From assembly GCA_903921965.1 (NCBI GenBank), contig CAIXSE010000267.1:1-6107 (forward strand): 6,107 bases of DNA. Direction: 5' to 3'. Source of the stretch: an uncultured Thermoleophilia bacterium. GTDB lineage: Bacteria; Actinomycetota; Thermoleophilia; UBA2241. The notes under the pieces are model-generated. The model made no database searches. It saw only the letters and a list, made by a program, of their open reading frames with translations, and had not been told where the DNA came from. The translations under genes were made by a program, and so were the position numbers. Of the stretch, positions 5,756-6,107 are shown in pieces; within the stretch, counting starts at the first letter, position 1, and each line of letters starts with the position of its first letter.

Positions 5756-6107
5756 ATGGCAGACACTCCCGAACAGCAGGCCGGTGCGCCCGAGGCGCCG
5801 GACGAAGTGACGAACCAGACGCAGGCCGCCGCGGCGGCCGGTCCCGAGGCGGCGGCTGCGCCTCAGGCGGCCGCCGCGGAGGCCGCGGCTCCGGCGGCCG
5901 AGGCCGCGGCAGCACCGGCCCAGCCGCAGGCCGCTCCGGCGGTCGCGGCCGCCGGCGCGGCCGCCGAGGCTCCGACGGCCGTCAACGCGGCGCCGCCCGC
6001 GGACGAGGCGCCGACGGTCGCCCAGCCGGCCTACGCTCCGCCGGCCTACGTCCCGCCCGCCTACGTCCCGCCGGCGGGCCCTCCGCCGGCCGGCTACCCG
6101 CCGGCGA
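5756..6107 (+). CDS. Ala/Pro/Glu-rich protein, N-terminal part only, function unknown
   Basis: The 117 visible residues start MADTPEQQAG and continue as an acidic, alanine-rich, then proline-rich low-complexity region with no predicted fold. From about residue 91 it changes to a repeated Pro-Ala-Tyr pattern (PAYAPPAYVPPAYVPP, then PPPAGYPPA). There is no signal peptide at the start, so this part is probably cytoplasmic and disordered. Such segments often precede a membrane or zinc-ribbon domain in actinobacterial proteins, but the rest lies outside the window and no function can be assigned. The ATG is preceded by GAGG with about 7 nt spacing, the frame is open to the window end, and the codons favour G or C in third position, as real genes here do. 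It diverges from the cytochrome b operon and shares the mirrored upstream element with it. A shadow frame is unlikely because the opposite strand in this part gives only Arg/Pro-rich sequence. Confidence 0.75.
   Translation, partial: MADTPEQQAGAPEAPDEVTNQTQAAAAAGPEAAAAPQAAAAEAAAPAAEAAAAPAQPQAAPAVAAAGAAAEAPTAVNAAPPADEAPTVAQPAYAPPAYVPPAYVPPAGPPPAGYPPA

Noticed and set aside
5427..5915. N-terminal extension of the cytochrome b frame on the minus strand
   Set aside because: The extension is Arg/Pro-rich, overlaps the plus-strand gene, and crosses the whole intergenic region. The ATG at 5426 has a good ribosome-binding site and is followed at once by the first membrane helix.

Overview
The window is high in G+C (by eye about 70%). 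Its genes look actinobacterial: a NarL-type two-component pair, an APC permease fused to a universal-stress domain, GTG starts, and hairpins without U-tracts. I would place it in Actinomycetota, perhaps a deep-branching class such as Thermoleophilia or Rubrobacteria. The class is a guess, because no rRNA or other phylogenetic marker is present. Nearly all coding is on the minus strand. The long plus-strand open frames over these genes are antisense shadows.

Layout from right to left, the direction of minus-strand transcription. At the right edge (5756 onward) a plus-strand gene begins whose visible part is a disordered Ala/Pro/Glu-rich N-terminus. It diverges across a 329-nt intergenic region from a two-gene minus-strand operon: a DUF4405-like four-helix membrane cytochrome b (5426-4824), then, 28 nt downstream, a 116-residue exported protein ending in three evenly spaced cysteines and a CX4CH tail (4795-4445). 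A strong hairpin (4363-4405) closes this operon. Next is a membrane histidine kinase (4292-2778) overlapping its NarL/FixJ response regulator (2781-2134) by 4 nt. After a 241-nt gap with a 26-nt perfect palindrome and a possible SD-masking hairpin comes an APC-type 12-helix permease with a C-terminal UspA domain (1892 to beyond base 1). The permease has an unusually long loop between helices 7 and 8.

How the parts may work together (inference): the cytochrome b and its small cysteine-rich partner look like a membrane redox module, and the adjacent GAF-containing kinase and regulator may sense redox, gas or membrane state and control neighbouring genes. The most notable regulatory feature is a pair of 23-bp elements (GGTTAC, six bases, GTAAAC, one base, GGCC) in the divergent intergenic region. 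Each points toward its own gene and lies about 90 nt before that gene's start codon, suggesting shared control of the redox operon and the divergent gene. I saw no tRNA, rRNA, CRISPR array, transposase or defence system.
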